36,891 nucleotides of DNA from JBGZFC01 sp964346495 (GTDB lineage: Bacteria > Bacteroidota > Bacteroidia > Bacteroidales > Dysgonomonadaceae). The stretch lies in NCBI GenBank assembly GCA_964346495.1, contig CAYFUW010000008.1, positions 1 to 36,891 on the forward strand. Reading direction: 5' to 3'. Positions 28,731 through 36,891 of this stretch are shown in pieces. The position numbers and the translations under genes are program-made. Every line of letters begins with the position of its first letter. Within the stretch, counting starts at the first letter, position 1. Under the pieces are notes generated by a model, which saw nothing but the letters and a program-made list of their open reading frames with translations, made no database searches and was not told where the DNA came from.

Positions 28731-31154
28731 ATGACGTCCGTTTATCAATTAGCTCGCAATTTTGCTCTGCAAACCAACCGGATACTGTTTATTACAGGAA
28801 AAGCAGGGACAGGAAAAACAACTTTCTTGCATCGCCTTAAACAAGAGTCGAAAAAGCAGATAGCTGTAGTTGCACCGACAGGAGTAGCGGCAATAAATGC
28901 AGGAGGAACTACCATGCACTCTTTTTTCCAACTACCTTTTTCACCTTTTATTCCGACACCCGAAGGACGAAAAGATCTGATTGCAAAACTGAAAATGTTT
29001 TCGCAAAAACGTAGCGTAATTAGAGAGCTGGAACTGCTGGTAATTGACGAAATAAGCATGGTCAGAGCCGATTTGCTGGATGCGATGGACACGGTTATGC
29101 GTCACGTCAGATATAAAGATAAACCTTTTGGCGGTGTACAAGTGATTTTTATCGGTGATATGTTTCAGTTATCGCCTGTGGCAAAACAAGATGACTTACA
29201 AATTCTATCACAATTCTATGACGGAATTTATTTTTTCAACAGTCATGTTTTGAAACAAACATCGATGCTGCATATCGAATTTGATACAATTTTCAGACAG
29301 AGCAACGAAACATTTATCTCTCTGCTGAACGAAATCAGAAACAACTCTCTCAGCGAAAACGGATTGCAGCTACTGCAAAGCAGATACAACCCTGACTTTA
29401 TTCCGCATAAAAAAGAGACATACATCACTCTTACCACGCACAATGCAAAAGCCGATGCAATAAATTCTCGGGAATTGGAAAAGATAAAAAAACCTGCAAA
29501 ACAGTATAAAGCTGTTGTCCGCGGTGATTTTCCCGAACGGAATTTTCCGGTAGAAGAGATTTTAGAATTGAAAGTTGGTGCTAAAGTGATGTTTATGAAA
29601 AACGATACAGAAACGGTTCGCAGATTTTATAACGGGAAAATCGGTGTAATTACCGAAATGCATGACGATTATGTTACCATAAAATGTCCTGAAGATGATG
29701 AGAGCATAGACCTATCGCCAATGCTGTGGGAAAACGTAAGTTACACTGTAAATAAGGAAACCACACAATTGGAAGAGAGCATTGACGGAACTTTCACACA
29801 ATTGCCGTTGCGACTTGCTTGGGCAATTACAATTCATAAAAGTCAGGGACTTACGTTCGACAAAGTGATAGTTGATGCAGGTGCAGCTTTCGCACCCGGG
29901 CAAGTATATGTTGCTCTGAGCCGATGCAGAACGTTGGAAGGAATAGTTCTGAAAAGCCATATCGATAAAAGAAGTTTGCTAAACGATGTCGAAGTTCAGG
30001 ATTTTTCTCAAACTCAAAACTCTGCAAACGAGCTGTCACAACAACTCGACACATCGCAACAACAATATAAAGAGCAACTTTTGATGGAGTTGTACAATTT
30101 TTCATCGTTGCAAAAAATGTCACAAGATTTGCTCAACGATACCGAAAAAGTATCGGAATCGTTCAATGATGAAGCTATTCCTTTTTTGCAAAATCTGAAA
30201 GAGAAAGCGAGTCAATTGGCGGAAGTTTCCAAAAAATTCAGAACACAGCTTAAAGCTATTATATCGGAAAACGACAAACAAAAGTTCGCAGAACGACTAA
30301 AGGCATCATCTATCTATTTCACGGAAGAGTTAAGTGGATTTTTAGAATTTATAATCACATCGCCTGCAACAACCGACAACAGAAGCAACGGACGAGAATA
30401 CGAAAACGACCTTTTGGCAATTTACACGCTTGCCGCTCAAAAACAGCATCTTATCAAAGGACTAAATCCCGATTTTTCGGTAGAAGAGTATTTCTCGCTC
30501 AGAAACAGATTCGCTTTCACACCGCCTTCAATCAAAGCGTATGCAACTGTTCGTGCCGATGCAATCACAACAAAACATCCCGACCTGTTACGTACTCTCA
30601 CGCAAACACGCAATATTATTGCCGAGCATTTCAACATCCCGGTCTATATGGTTGCGAGAACTCGTTCGCTTATAGAAATGGCTGAGTATCTACCTCTAAC
30701 ACACAAGGAACTGACCAAAATTCACGGTTTCGGTAAAAAAACAGCCGAAAAGTATGGCGAAGCGTTTTTAGATGAAATAAACAACTACTGCGAAGATAAC
30801 GGAATTGTATCAAATATGGAATTTCTTTTCAAACCGGAAAAAGAGAAGAAACCTAAAAAGAAAAAAGGTGACAGCGCTCGCGAAACATTAGCTCTGTTCG
30901 AGAGCGGGAAAAGTATTGAAGAGATTGCCGAAGAGAGAAATCTTACGGAAGCAACCATTGCCGGGCATTTGGCTCAATTTGTAACGGATGGCACGTTGGA
31001 TATGCACAGTTTTATTTCGAAAGAGCAGTACGAAAAAGCTTTGAAAGTATTGGAAAACAGGGATAAAAACGTTTCGATATACTCAACGCTGTCACAATAT
31101 TTCTCAAAAATTGAAACAACTTTTATCAATGCGTTGTTAAAGAAAAAAGAATAA
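28731..31154 (+). CDS. PIF1/RecD-like SF1B helicase with HRDC and HTH_40-like C-terminal domains
   Basis: 807 residues. Helicase core: Walker A ITGKAGTGKTTFLHRL (21-36), APTGVAAINAGGTTMHSFF (motif Ia), Walker B LLVIDEISMV (101-110), IFIGDMFQLSPV, and the late motifs AITIHKSQGLTFDKVIVD (from 365) and QVYVALSRCRTLEGIVL. An HRDC domain follows at about 615-690 (LLRTLTQTRNIIAEHFNIP, KIHGFGKKTAEKYGEAFL). A Lys-rich linker leads to a winged-helix HTH_40-like domain at about 715-790 (ARETLALFESGKSIEEIAEERNLTEATIAGHL), as at the end of RecQ-type enzymes. A 5'-3' DNA helicase role in replication or repair, perhaps on G-quadruplex or hairpin DNA, is inferred from PIF1. The next gene starts 20 bp downstream. 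Confidence 0.9.
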   Translation: MTSVYQLARNFALQTNRILFITGKAGTGKTTFLHRLKQESKKQIAVVAPTGVAAINAGGTTMHSFFQLPFSPFIPTPEGRKDLIAKLKMFSQKRSVIRELELLVIDEISMVRADLLDAMDTVMRHVRYKDKPFGGVQVIFIGDMFQLSPVAKQDDLQILSQFYDGIYFFNSHVLKQTSMLHIEFDTIFRQSNETFISLLNEIRNNSLSENGLQLLQSRYNPDFIPHKKETYITLTTHNAKADAINSRELEKIKKPAKQYKAVVRGDFPERNFPVEEILELKVGAKVMFMKNDTETVRRFYNGKIGVITEMHDDYVTIKCPEDDESIDLSPMLWENVSYTVNKETTQLEESIDGTFTQLPLRLAWAITIHKSQGLTFDKVIVDAGAAFAPGQVYVALSRCRTLEGIVLKSHIDKRSLLNDVEVQDFSQTQNSANELSQQLDTSQQQYKEQLLMELYNFSSLQKMSQDLLNDTEKVSESFNDEAIPFLQNLKEKASQLAEVSKKFRTQLKAIISENDKQKFAERLKASSIYFTEELSGFLEFIITSPATTDNRSNGREYENDLLAIYTLAAQKQHLIKGLNPDFSVEEYFSLRNRFAFTPPSIKAYATVRADAITTKHPDLLRTLTQTRNIIAEHFNIPVYMVARTRSLIEMAEYLPLTHKELTKIHGFGKKTAEKYGEAFLDEINNYCEDNGIVSNMEFLFKPEKEKKPKKKKGDSARETLALFESGKSIEEIAEERNLTEATIAGHLAQFVTDGTLDMHSFISKEQYEKALKVLENRDKNVSIYSTLSQYFSKIETTFINALLKKKE

Positions 31155-31174
31155 CGAAATTATATTATACAGAT

Positions 31175-32128
31175 ATGAAAACAAACAGAATTACTCAACT
31201 AATCAATATTAAATATCCCATTATTCAAGGCGGAATGGTGTGGTGCAGCGGCTGGCGATTGGCTTCTGCCGTGAGCAATGCAGGCGGATTGGGTTTGCTT
31301 GGCGCAGGTTCGATGTATCCCGAAGTGTTGCGCGAACATATCCAAAAGTGCAAATCAGCAACCGACAAGCCTTTTGGTGTGAATATTCCGCTGATGTATC
31401 CGCAAATCGATGAGATAATGCAAATTATTATGGATGAGCATGTTCCAATCGTGTTTACATCGGCAGGAAATCCTAAAACGTGGACTTCGAGATTGCAAGC
31501 CGAAGGAATTAAAGTGGCACACGTGGTATCGAGTTCGAAATTCGCTTTGAAATGTGTCGAAGCGGGTGTAGATGCTATCGTTGCCGAAGGCTTTGAAGCG
31601 GGCGGACACAACGGACGCGAAGAGACAACCACAATCGCGCTTATTCCGCAAGTGAGAAAGGCGATAGATTTGCCGCTTATCGCTGCCGGCGGAATCGCTA
31701 CCGGAAGTGGTATGGCTGCCGCATTCGCTCTCGGTGCCGAAGGCGTGCAAGTGGGTACACGTTTTGCTCTTACCGAAGAGAGTTCCGCTTCCGACGAGTT
31801 TAAACAACTTTGTGTGCAACTGAACGAAGGCGACACGATGCTTTCGCTGAAAAAGGTAAGCCCTACCCGACTGATTAAAAACGACTTTTACCACAAAGTA
31901 CAGGAGATGGAAGATAGCGGTGCATCGGCTGACGAGCTTCGCGAATTTTTAGGACGTGGACGTGCTAAACGCGGCATTTTCGAAGGTAATCTCTCTGATG
32001 GAGAACTGGAAATCGGACAAGTAACTTCGCTTATTCGTGAGATTGTTTCGGCTGAAACGGTGGTAAAAGAGATGGTAAAGGAGTATAATGAAACGGTGAA
32101 AGGGTTGAGGGAGATGAGTGTTTTTTAA
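31175..32128 (+). CDS. Nitronate monooxygenase / FabK-like FMN flavoprotein
   Basis: 317 residues, TIM-barrel of the NPD/FabK family. It begins ITQLINIKYPIIQGGMVWCSG, with SNAGGLGLLGAGSM, the catalytic-type AEGFEAGGHNGREE (His145), AAGGIATGSGMAAAFALGAEGVQVGTRFALTEES (FMN phosphate site). The EAGGHxG form is shared by FabK enoyl-ACP reductases and nitronate monooxygenases, and sequence alone does not separate them; no fatty acid gene is adjacent. It follows the helicase stop by 20 bp and is probably co-transcribed. Hairpin repeats start right after its stop and could end transcription. Confidence 0.85.
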   Translation: MKTNRITQLINIKYPIIQGGMVWCSGWRLASAVSNAGGLGLLGAGSMYPEVLREHIQKCKSATDKPFGVNIPLMYPQIDEIMQIIMDEHVPIVFTSAGNPKTWTSRLQAEGIKVAHVVSSSKFALKCVEAGVDAIVAEGFEAGGHNGREETTTIALIPQVRKAIDLPLIAAGGIATGSGMAAAFALGAEGVQVGTRFALTEESSASDEFKQLCVQLNEGDTMLSLKKVSPTRLIKNDFYHKVQEMEDSGASADELREFLGRGRAKRGIFEGNLSDGELEIGQVTSLIREIVSAETVVKEMVKEYNETVKGLREMSVF

Positions 32129-32188
32129 CCCCACCCCACCCGTCCCGATAGCAATCGGGACTCGTCCCCTTTGAAAAAAGGGGACAGC
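32129..32188 (-). repeat. DUF559-associated hairpin repeat, left copy (minus orientation)
   Basis: Two stems: GTCCCGAT/ATCGGGAC (32142-32161) and GTCCCCTTT/AAAGGGGAC (32164-32185). Read on the minus strand the order is CTGTCCCC-hairpin, GACGAG, second hairpin, then GGGGTTAAAA, the same frame as the right copy at 32851-32895. Confidence 0.75.
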
Positions 32189-32230
32189 TTAGGAGCAATA
32201 ATATTCACTTTCCCTAAAATATTAATCTGC

Positions 32231-32295
32231 ACCACTCTTCCCTTGTGATGCAAGGGAAGTACCTCACCAACCGGCGAGGGGAAGGGTTAGAAAAT
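32231..32295 (+). repeat. DUF559-associated hairpin repeat, inner copy
   Basis: CTTCCCTTG/CAAGGGAAG (32237-32259) followed by GTACCTCACC...GGCGAGGGG and AAGGGTTAGAAA. Same plan (9-bp hairpin, spacer, GGG-TTA end) as the other copies but a different stem. Confidence 0.65.
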
Positions 32296-32335
32296 TAATC
32301 ATTTTTCTTTTGTTCAATACAGAATTATTTGATAA

Positions 32336-32722
32336 ATGACAAAACTCTACAATAAAAAATCGTCAGAGGATTTGCGACGTTCATTGCGTAAACAAATGAC
32401 ACCTGCCGAGATTGCACTTTGGTCAATGATTCGTAAAAAACAAATTAATGGTGTGCGTTTTTTGCGACAATTTAGCATTGGAAAATATATCGTTGACTTC
32501 TATTCTCCTGAATATCATCTTGCAATTGAACTTGATGGGGAGCCACATTTTGATGAAAAACGCATACAAAGAGATAATGAACGTACAGATTATTTACAAT
32601 CCAAAGGAATTAGAGTGTTACGATTTGAAAATTTTGAGGTTTTCGATTATCCCCAACGTACTATTGAAGAAATCAAAAAATACTTGTTTTCTGATGAACA
32701 ACCGGAAAACTTATTACAATAA
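32336..32722 (+). CDS. DUF559 endonuclease-like protein (Vsr-related PD-(D/E)XK fold)
   Basis: 128 residues, full length for the family. SLRKQMTPAEIALWSMIRKKQINGVRFLRQFSIGKYIVDFYSP and LAIELDGEPHFDEKRIQRDNERTDYLQSKGIRVLRF are the DUF559 signature; the putative catalytic residues are D54, E65 and D67 with H71. The fold is that of Vsr mismatch endonuclease and type II restriction enzymes, but no methyltransferase is near, so it is not a standard restriction system. It is a single gene bracketed by hairpin repeats on both sides (32129-32295 and 32851-32895), which suggests a mobile cassette. The activity of DUF559 proteins is not established. Confidence 0.9.
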   Translation: MTKLYNKKSSEDLRRSLRKQMTPAEIALWSMIRKKQINGVRFLRQFSIGKYIVDFYSPEYHLAIELDGEPHFDEKRIQRDNERTDYLQSKGIRVLRFENFEVFDYPQRTIEEIKKYLFSDEQPENLLQ

Positions 32723-32850
32723 GTTATATAAGAAAAAAATTTACATCTTGATTTTTTTTAACTCTCTGTTCTCCAAACATCTCTATTTGACAAAAGAGAG
32801 AATTAGCAGACTATTTATTAATAATACATCTTAGTTTTATATAGTTCTAA

Positions 32851-32895
32851 CTGTCCCCTTTTTCAAAGGGGACGAGCGAAGCGGAGGGGTTAAAA
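32851..32895 (+). repeat. DUF559-associated hairpin repeat, right copy
   Basis: GTCCCCTTT/AAAGGGGAC (32853-32873, loop TTC), then GAGCGAAGCGGAGGGGTTAA. The hairpin and GACGAG segment repeat the left copy in inverted orientation. Confidence 0.75.
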
Positions 32896-32980
32896 TAAAA
32901 AATCAATGTTTAAGTATTCATAATAATTTAAACATACCTATTACAAAAAATTCAAACTAACTTTTTCAAAGTAAAATTCG

Positions 32981-32988
32981 TAATTTTG
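32981..32988 (+). promoter_or_regulatory. -7 promoter box of the BspA-like gene
   Basis: TAATTTTG followed by TATT, an exact TAnnTTTG match, 50 bp before the start codon. Confidence 0.55.
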
Positions 32989-33038
32989 TATTCCTAAACT
33001 ACATCGCGTCCATTGTTTTAATAATTTTATTTGTAAAA

Positions 33039-34688
33039 ATGAATAAACTCGTAAAATATATAATTCTTGAAAAAGCAGGTACTCTAAAAAAGTTCCTTAA
33101 TGAATTTGAAAGAATGAACATAACACATCTGAAAATTTCAGGTCAACTGAACAGTAGCGATTTTGATGTTTTAGATGATATGTGTAGTTCTTGGGGAGAG
33201 TTTGATGAATATGATAATTTCATAATCGATGATGAAACATCTCCATCTTTAATAGATTTAGACTTAGGAGAATCTATACTGATTGACAGTGCAATATTGG
33301 GAGAGTTTACTTATTACTCAAAATTAGAGAGATTTGTTTTCCCTAAAAATACTCAGAAAATATGCGATTTAGATGTTTTTCGAAACTCTTATTTTCTAAA
33401 AACCATTGAGTTTTCAGAAACTTTAAAGATAATTGGTCATTGTGCATTTATGAATTGCATAAAGTTATCTGAAATAAATTTACCAAATTCATTAAAAGAA
33501 ATTGGATGTTTTGCATTTAGCGGATGTGACTCATTGAAAAGTGTAGAAATACCTTCAAAAGTCTCATTTATTGGCTGCTCAGCATTTGGGAATTGCCCAA
33601 AATTAGAAGAATTTATAGTACACAAAGAAAATCAATGTTTTACGACAATCGATGGTGTATTATTCAATAAAGAAAAAACGAAATTAATAGCTTTTCCTTG
33701 TGGCTACAAACATAAACACTACTCTGTACCGGAAAGTGTTACAATAATAGGTGAAGGTGCATTTGCAGGAGCAAATATTGAAACCATTAAACTACCGTCA
33801 TCACTACAAATAATAGAGCCATGGGCTTTTCAATCATGTCAAAACATTGAATCCATAGTTATTCCTAATTCTGTTATAAAAATTGGAGAGGTGGCTTTTA
33901 GATTTTGCTCTAACTTAAGTAAAATCACATTATCTGAAAACATATCTACCCTTAAACGCCAAACTTTCAGTAAGTGTAACAAATTAAAAGAATTAACAAT
34001 TCCTGCGTCAGTAAAGAAAATTGAAGAAGTTGCACTTGGATGGACTGATAATTTAGAGAGATTGACCTTAAATGAAGGTTTAGAGGAAATTGATGATTAC
34101 TTGAAATTCACCAAGATAAAAAAACTCTATATCCCTTCAACAGTAAAAAAAATAGAATCAGGTTTAGCAATATTTTCCCATACAGAATTTAACAATATTG
34201 AATTTGAAGTAAACGAAAACAATCCATATTTCACATCAATTTCCGGTTCCCTATACAATAAGTCTAAAACAAGACTAATAAGTATATTTCCAACTGATTC
34301 AAAAGTGTTTATTATACCAAAAGGCACAAGAATAATAGAAGACTTTGTATTTATTAATCAAAACTTGGAAAAAATTATTCTACCCAATACGATTGTAACA
34401 ATAAAATATAGATGCTTTGAAAATTGCCGTAATATGAAAGAGATAACTTTGCCAAAATCACTTCAAAGAATTGATTTTAGAGCATTTGATGAGTGTATAA
34501 ATTTAGAAAAAATCAAAATTGAAGCAATAACACCACCAAAGATAACCCATCCTTCTGCAAGTTGTTGGAAGTTTACAAGGGATGCAAAAAAGGTGATACT
34601 ATATGTCCCAAAGCAGAGTTTAAAAGAATATAGAAAGGCTTTTGGATGGAAAGATATCAAGAAAATAAAAGCATTTAATAGTGATTAA
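33039..34688 (+). CDS. BspA-like leucine-rich repeat (LRR_5) protein, no visible signal peptide
   Basis: 549 residues. After an N-terminal segment with the BspA-type lead-in (LEKAGTLKKFL, THLKISGQLNSSDFDVLDDM), about fifteen LRR_5/BspA repeats fill residues 90-520, with the pattern L..I.LP.SLK.IG..AF.GC (LSEINLPNSLKEIGCFAFSGC; IVIPNSVIKIGEVAFRFCSN). The end (ILYVPKQSLKEYRKAFGWKDIKKI) is the normal BspA closing motif. BspA proteins are usually secreted adhesins or sensors, but this one begins MNKLVKYIILEKAG with no hydrophobic leader, and no upstream in-frame extension supplies one. It may be cytoplasmic or have lost its leader. It is AT-rich and stands alone. Confidence 0.85.
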   Translation: MNKLVKYIILEKAGTLKKFLNEFERMNITHLKISGQLNSSDFDVLDDMCSSWGEFDEYDNFIIDDETSPSLIDLDLGESILIDSAILGEFTYYSKLERFVFPKNTQKICDLDVFRNSYFLKTIEFSETLKIIGHCAFMNCIKLSEINLPNSLKEIGCFAFSGCDSLKSVEIPSKVSFIGCSAFGNCPKLEEFIVHKENQCFTTIDGVLFNKEKTKLIAFPCGYKHKHYSVPESVTIIGEGAFAGANIETIKLPSSLQIIEPWAFQSCQNIESIVIPNSVIKIGEVAFRFCSNLSKITLSENISTLKRQTFSKCNKLKELTIPASVKKIEEVALGWTDNLERLTLNEGLEEIDDYLKFTKIKKLYIPSTVKKIESGLAIFSHTEFNNIEFEVNENNPYFTSISGSLYNKSKTRLISIFPTDSKVFIIPKGTRIIEDFVFINQNLEKIILPNTIVTIKYRCFENCRNMKEITLPKSLQRIDFRAFDECINLEKIKIEAITPPKITHPSASCWKFTRDAKKVILYVPKQSLKEYRKAFGWKDIKKIKAFNSD

Positions 34689-34718
34689 AAAAATGATAAC
34701 AAACCAAATCCTAGACCT

Positions 34719-34781
34719 TGCGTAGAAAAACCCGCTTATTCTACGCACATTTTGCGAAGATTATTATTGTTATTCTACGCA
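34719..34781. repeat. Inverted and direct repeats before the S9 peptidase gene
   Basis: TGCGTAGAA (34719-34727) pairs with TTCTACGCA (34739-34747), and TTATTCTACGCA recurs at 34736-34747 and 34770-34781. The set lies 40-100 bp before the peptidase start, where operators or a leader hairpin could be; no T-run follows the hairpin. Confidence 0.5.
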
Positions 34782-34820
34782 AAGAATATATATTTACATT
34801 TTAAAAACAAAATAACAATT

Positions 34821-36830
34821 ATGCAAAAAAATATCCTACTTATCCTTCTTCTCTCATTTGCAAGCACAATTTGTGCCCAGCAAGACAAGCAATTTACATT
34901 AGACGAACTAATTCCGGGCGGAAAAGAGTTTTACAAATATTATCCGCGAACTGCGGAACAGTTTTATTGGCAGGGCGATAGCTTGCTGCAAATAAATGGT
35001 GATTCAGTATTTTATGTAGAAAAGCCTTTTTCATCACGAAATAAAGAGTTCCTTTTTAGTCGTAGCACCAATGAAGAGCGAGCAAAACAGTTGTTCGACA
35101 GTGAAAGCTACAATATGCCGTTTACAGCATTCAACAAAGAGAATAATCTTTTTATAAAAGACAGAAACGGAAACGAAATCGCTATTTCCGATGAAAAAGA
35201 GAAAGGAATTGTTTTCGGCAAAGCCGTTCACAGAGATGAGTTTGGAATAGATAGAGGTGTTTTTTGGTCTCCAAACGGTAAAAAGTTAGCGTTTTACCGA
35301 ATGGATGAAACAATGGTTACCGACTACCCAATTGTGGACATTTCCACACGCATCGCCACCGAAAAAAGTATAAAATACCCGATGGCGGGCGAACAGAGTC
35401 ACGAGGTAACTATCGGTGTGTATGATACCGAAACGGAAAAAACAATTTATCTAAAAACGGGTGAGCCGAAAGATAGATATTTTACCAACGTGGCATGGAG
35501 TCCCGATGGAAAATATATTTACATTGCCGAACTTAATCGGGAACAAAACCACATGAAACTCAACCGATACGATGTGTTTTCGGGCGAATTGGATAAAACG
35601 CTTTTCGAAGAGACGCATCCGAAATATGTAGAGCCACAAAATCCGGTTTTGTTTGTGAAAAATAACGATAATCAATTTATTTGGCAAAGTCAACGAGACG
35701 GATACAATCATCTTTATCTGTACGACACATCGGGAAAATTGGTGAAACAGCTCACAAAAGGAGATTGGGAAGTAACAGACATACTCGGTTTCGACGAAAA
35801 AGGCAAAACGCTCTATTTCGTTTCCACCAATCCCACACCGATGGATAGACATATCTATTCCGTTGATATAAAAAGCGGGAAAATGGTTCGCCACACATCT
35901 GCATCGGGAGTACATTCGGGAATGTTGAGCAAATCGGGACGATATATTATTGACCGATATTCCGCTCACAACAACCCGGGAAAAATAGAGCTTATCGACA
36001 CTCGAAAAGGCAAAACCATCGAATTGGCATCGGCACAAAATCCGTTCGAAGGTTACAATATCCCTACGATAGAAACGGGAACAATAAAAGCAGCTGATAA
36101 CCAAACTGATTTGTATTATAGAATGATAAAACCTGCCAACTTCGACAGCACAAAAAAACATCCTGTTGCAGTGTATGTTTATGGCGGACCGCACTCGCAA
36201 ATGGTGCAAAATCGTTGGCAATATGGATTGCGAGGTTGGGAATTATATATGGCGCAAAAAGGATATATAGTTTTCGTGATGGATAATCGTGGCACATCGT
36301 ACAGAGGTGCCGATTTTGAGAATGTAATTCACAGGCAAATTGGTGTGGAAGAGGCAAAAGATCAAATGCGCGGAGTGGAGTTTTTGAAATCGTTGCCATA
36401 CGTGGATGCCGACAGAATGGGCATTCACGGTTGGAGCTACGGCGGATTTATGACGATAACGATGTTGCTCAACTATCCCGACGTTTTCAAAGTTGGCGTT
36501 GCAGGCGGTCCGGTTATCGATTGGAAATATTACGAAGTGATGTATGGCGAGCGATATATGGATACGCCACAAGAAAATCCGGACGGTTATAAAGAGACAA
36601 GTTTACTAAACAAAGCCGACAAACTTAAATCTCGCTTGCTAATTATTCAAGGCGATGAAGACCCTGTAGTTCTTATGCAGCATAGTTTGCAGTTTTTAAA
36701 AGCGTGTATCGATGCAGGAACACATCCCGATTTCTTTATCTATCCGGGACACGAGCATAATATGATGGGAATAGACCGTGTGCATCTGCATGAACATATT
36801 ACAAGGTATTTTGATGATTTTTGCAGATAG
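34821..36830 (+). CDS. Secreted S9 family prolyl peptidase (DPP IV-like)
   Basis: 669 residues from the ATG at 34821, chosen because it gives a clean signal peptide (MQKNILLILLLSFASTICAQ); the open frame extends upstream to 34752 but that start lacks a leader. The N-terminal half is a beta-propeller (VHRDEFGIDRGVFWSPNGKKLAFYRMDE, AWSPDGKYIYIAEL). The C-terminal alpha/beta hydrolase has GIHGWSYGGFMT (Ser539 by this start), QGDEDPVV (Asp614) and GHEHNM (His646), the S9 triad. VHRDEF carries a Glu that may bind the substrate amino end as in dipeptidyl peptidases. It probably removes dipeptides with Pro or Ala from peptides in the periplasm; other S9 activities cannot be excluded. Confidence 0.92.
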   Translation: MQKNILLILLLSFASTICAQQDKQFTLDELIPGGKEFYKYYPRTAEQFYWQGDSLLQINGDSVFYVEKPFSSRNKEFLFSRSTNEERAKQLFDSESYNMPFTAFNKENNLFIKDRNGNEIAISDEKEKGIVFGKAVHRDEFGIDRGVFWSPNGKKLAFYRMDETMVTDYPIVDISTRIATEKSIKYPMAGEQSHEVTIGVYDTETEKTIYLKTGEPKDRYFTNVAWSPDGKYIYIAELNREQNHMKLNRYDVFSGELDKTLFEETHPKYVEPQNPVLFVKNNDNQFIWQSQRDGYNHLYLYDTSGKLVKQLTKGDWEVTDILGFDEKGKTLYFVSTNPTPMDRHIYSVDIKSGKMVRHTSASGVHSGMLSKSGRYIIDRYSAHNNPGKIELIDTRKGKTIELASAQNPFEGYNIPTIETGTIKAADNQTDLYYRMIKPANFDSTKKHPVAVYVYGGPHSQMVQNRWQYGLRGWELYMAQKGYIVFVMDNRGTSYRGADFENVIHRQIGVEEAKDQMRGVEFLKSLPYVDADRMGIHGWSYGGFMTITMLLNYPDVFKVGVAGGPVIDWKYYEVMYGERYMDTPQENPDGYKETSLLNKADKLKSRLLIIQGDEDPVVLMQHSLQFLKACIDAGTHPDFFIYPGHEHNMMGIDRVHLHEHITRYFDDFCR

Positions 36831-36891
36831 AGCCATTAATTATAATCCTAAAATATCAGTAGTAAAGTAATAAGTAAACAAATGGAGCGCT

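Noticed and set aside
32448..32834. Second 128-codon frame overlapping the DUF559 gene
   Set aside because: It is a shadow frame; the DUF559 frame has clear family motifs and this one is low-complexity with no domain.
34752..34820. Upstream in-frame start of the S9 peptidase
   Set aside because: It would place 23 charged residues before a perfect signal peptide that begins at 34821.
35451..36221. Long antisense frame of 256 codons in the S9 peptidase gene
   Set aside because: It lies wholly antisense to a gene with intact catalytic motifs, and its translation shows no domain.

Overview
The window looks like chromosome of a low-GC Bacteroidota bacterium, most likely order Bacteroidales. The evidence is a fimbrial FimB/Mfa2-type lipoprotein with a DUF3575 protein, DUF4251 and BspA-like LRR proteins, the DUF177-rpmF-fabH order, the long Bacteroidota form of amidophosphoribosyltransferase, a CBM20-GH77 amylomaltase, a helicase with HRDC and HTH_40-like ends, and many -7 boxes of the Bacteroidota type (TAnnTTTG). 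No rRNA, tRNA or CRISPR array was recognised.

Layout. 1-2030: a fimbria-type operon (minus strand, cut by the window edge) diverges from an XRE/S24 repressor gene. A 19-bp palindrome occurs twice between them and once inside the repressor gene, and the repressor reading frame is broken near its 3' end. 2030-2680 is repeat-rich and non-coding. 2680-5803: a YitT-family membrane protein, hairpin repeats, then an operon of an SPFH protein, a small membrane protein and a 55-residue ribbon-helix-helix protein. 6035-10125: a secreted tricorn-like S41 protease and a TlpA-type thioredoxin protein. 10206-12082: DUF177-rpmF-fabH on the minus strand. 12168-16647: an alpha-glucan operon, malQ, a CBM9-like protein and a sugar-kinase-like protein. 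16979-19572: tsaB, an RRM protein, ubiE/menG and a small membrane protein. 19660-27791: purine genes purC, purF-like and purD with phoH and a membrane protein; an IS200-like transposase inside long direct repeats and an AT-rich orphan gene sit between phoH and purC. 27961-32128: a DUF4251 lipoprotein, the helicase and a nitronate monooxygenase-like flavoprotein. 32129-32895: a DUF559 endonuclease gene bracketed by hairpin repeats. 33039-36830: a BspA-like LRR protein without a visible signal peptide and a secreted S9 (DPP IV-like) peptidase.

Most genes are housekeeping (fatty acid, ribosome, menaquinone, purine, t6A tRNA modification) or nutrient-gathering (glucan and peptide degradation). 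The least explained signals are: (i) the palindromic operator set of the S24 repressor with its frameshift; (ii) the IS200-like transposase with about 124-bp hairpin-rich direct repeats on both sides and related hairpins elsewhere; (iii) the DUF559 nuclease cassette bracketed by a different hairpin family; and (iv) the SPFH / membrane / RHH operon. All calls come from reading the sequence; no database search was run.
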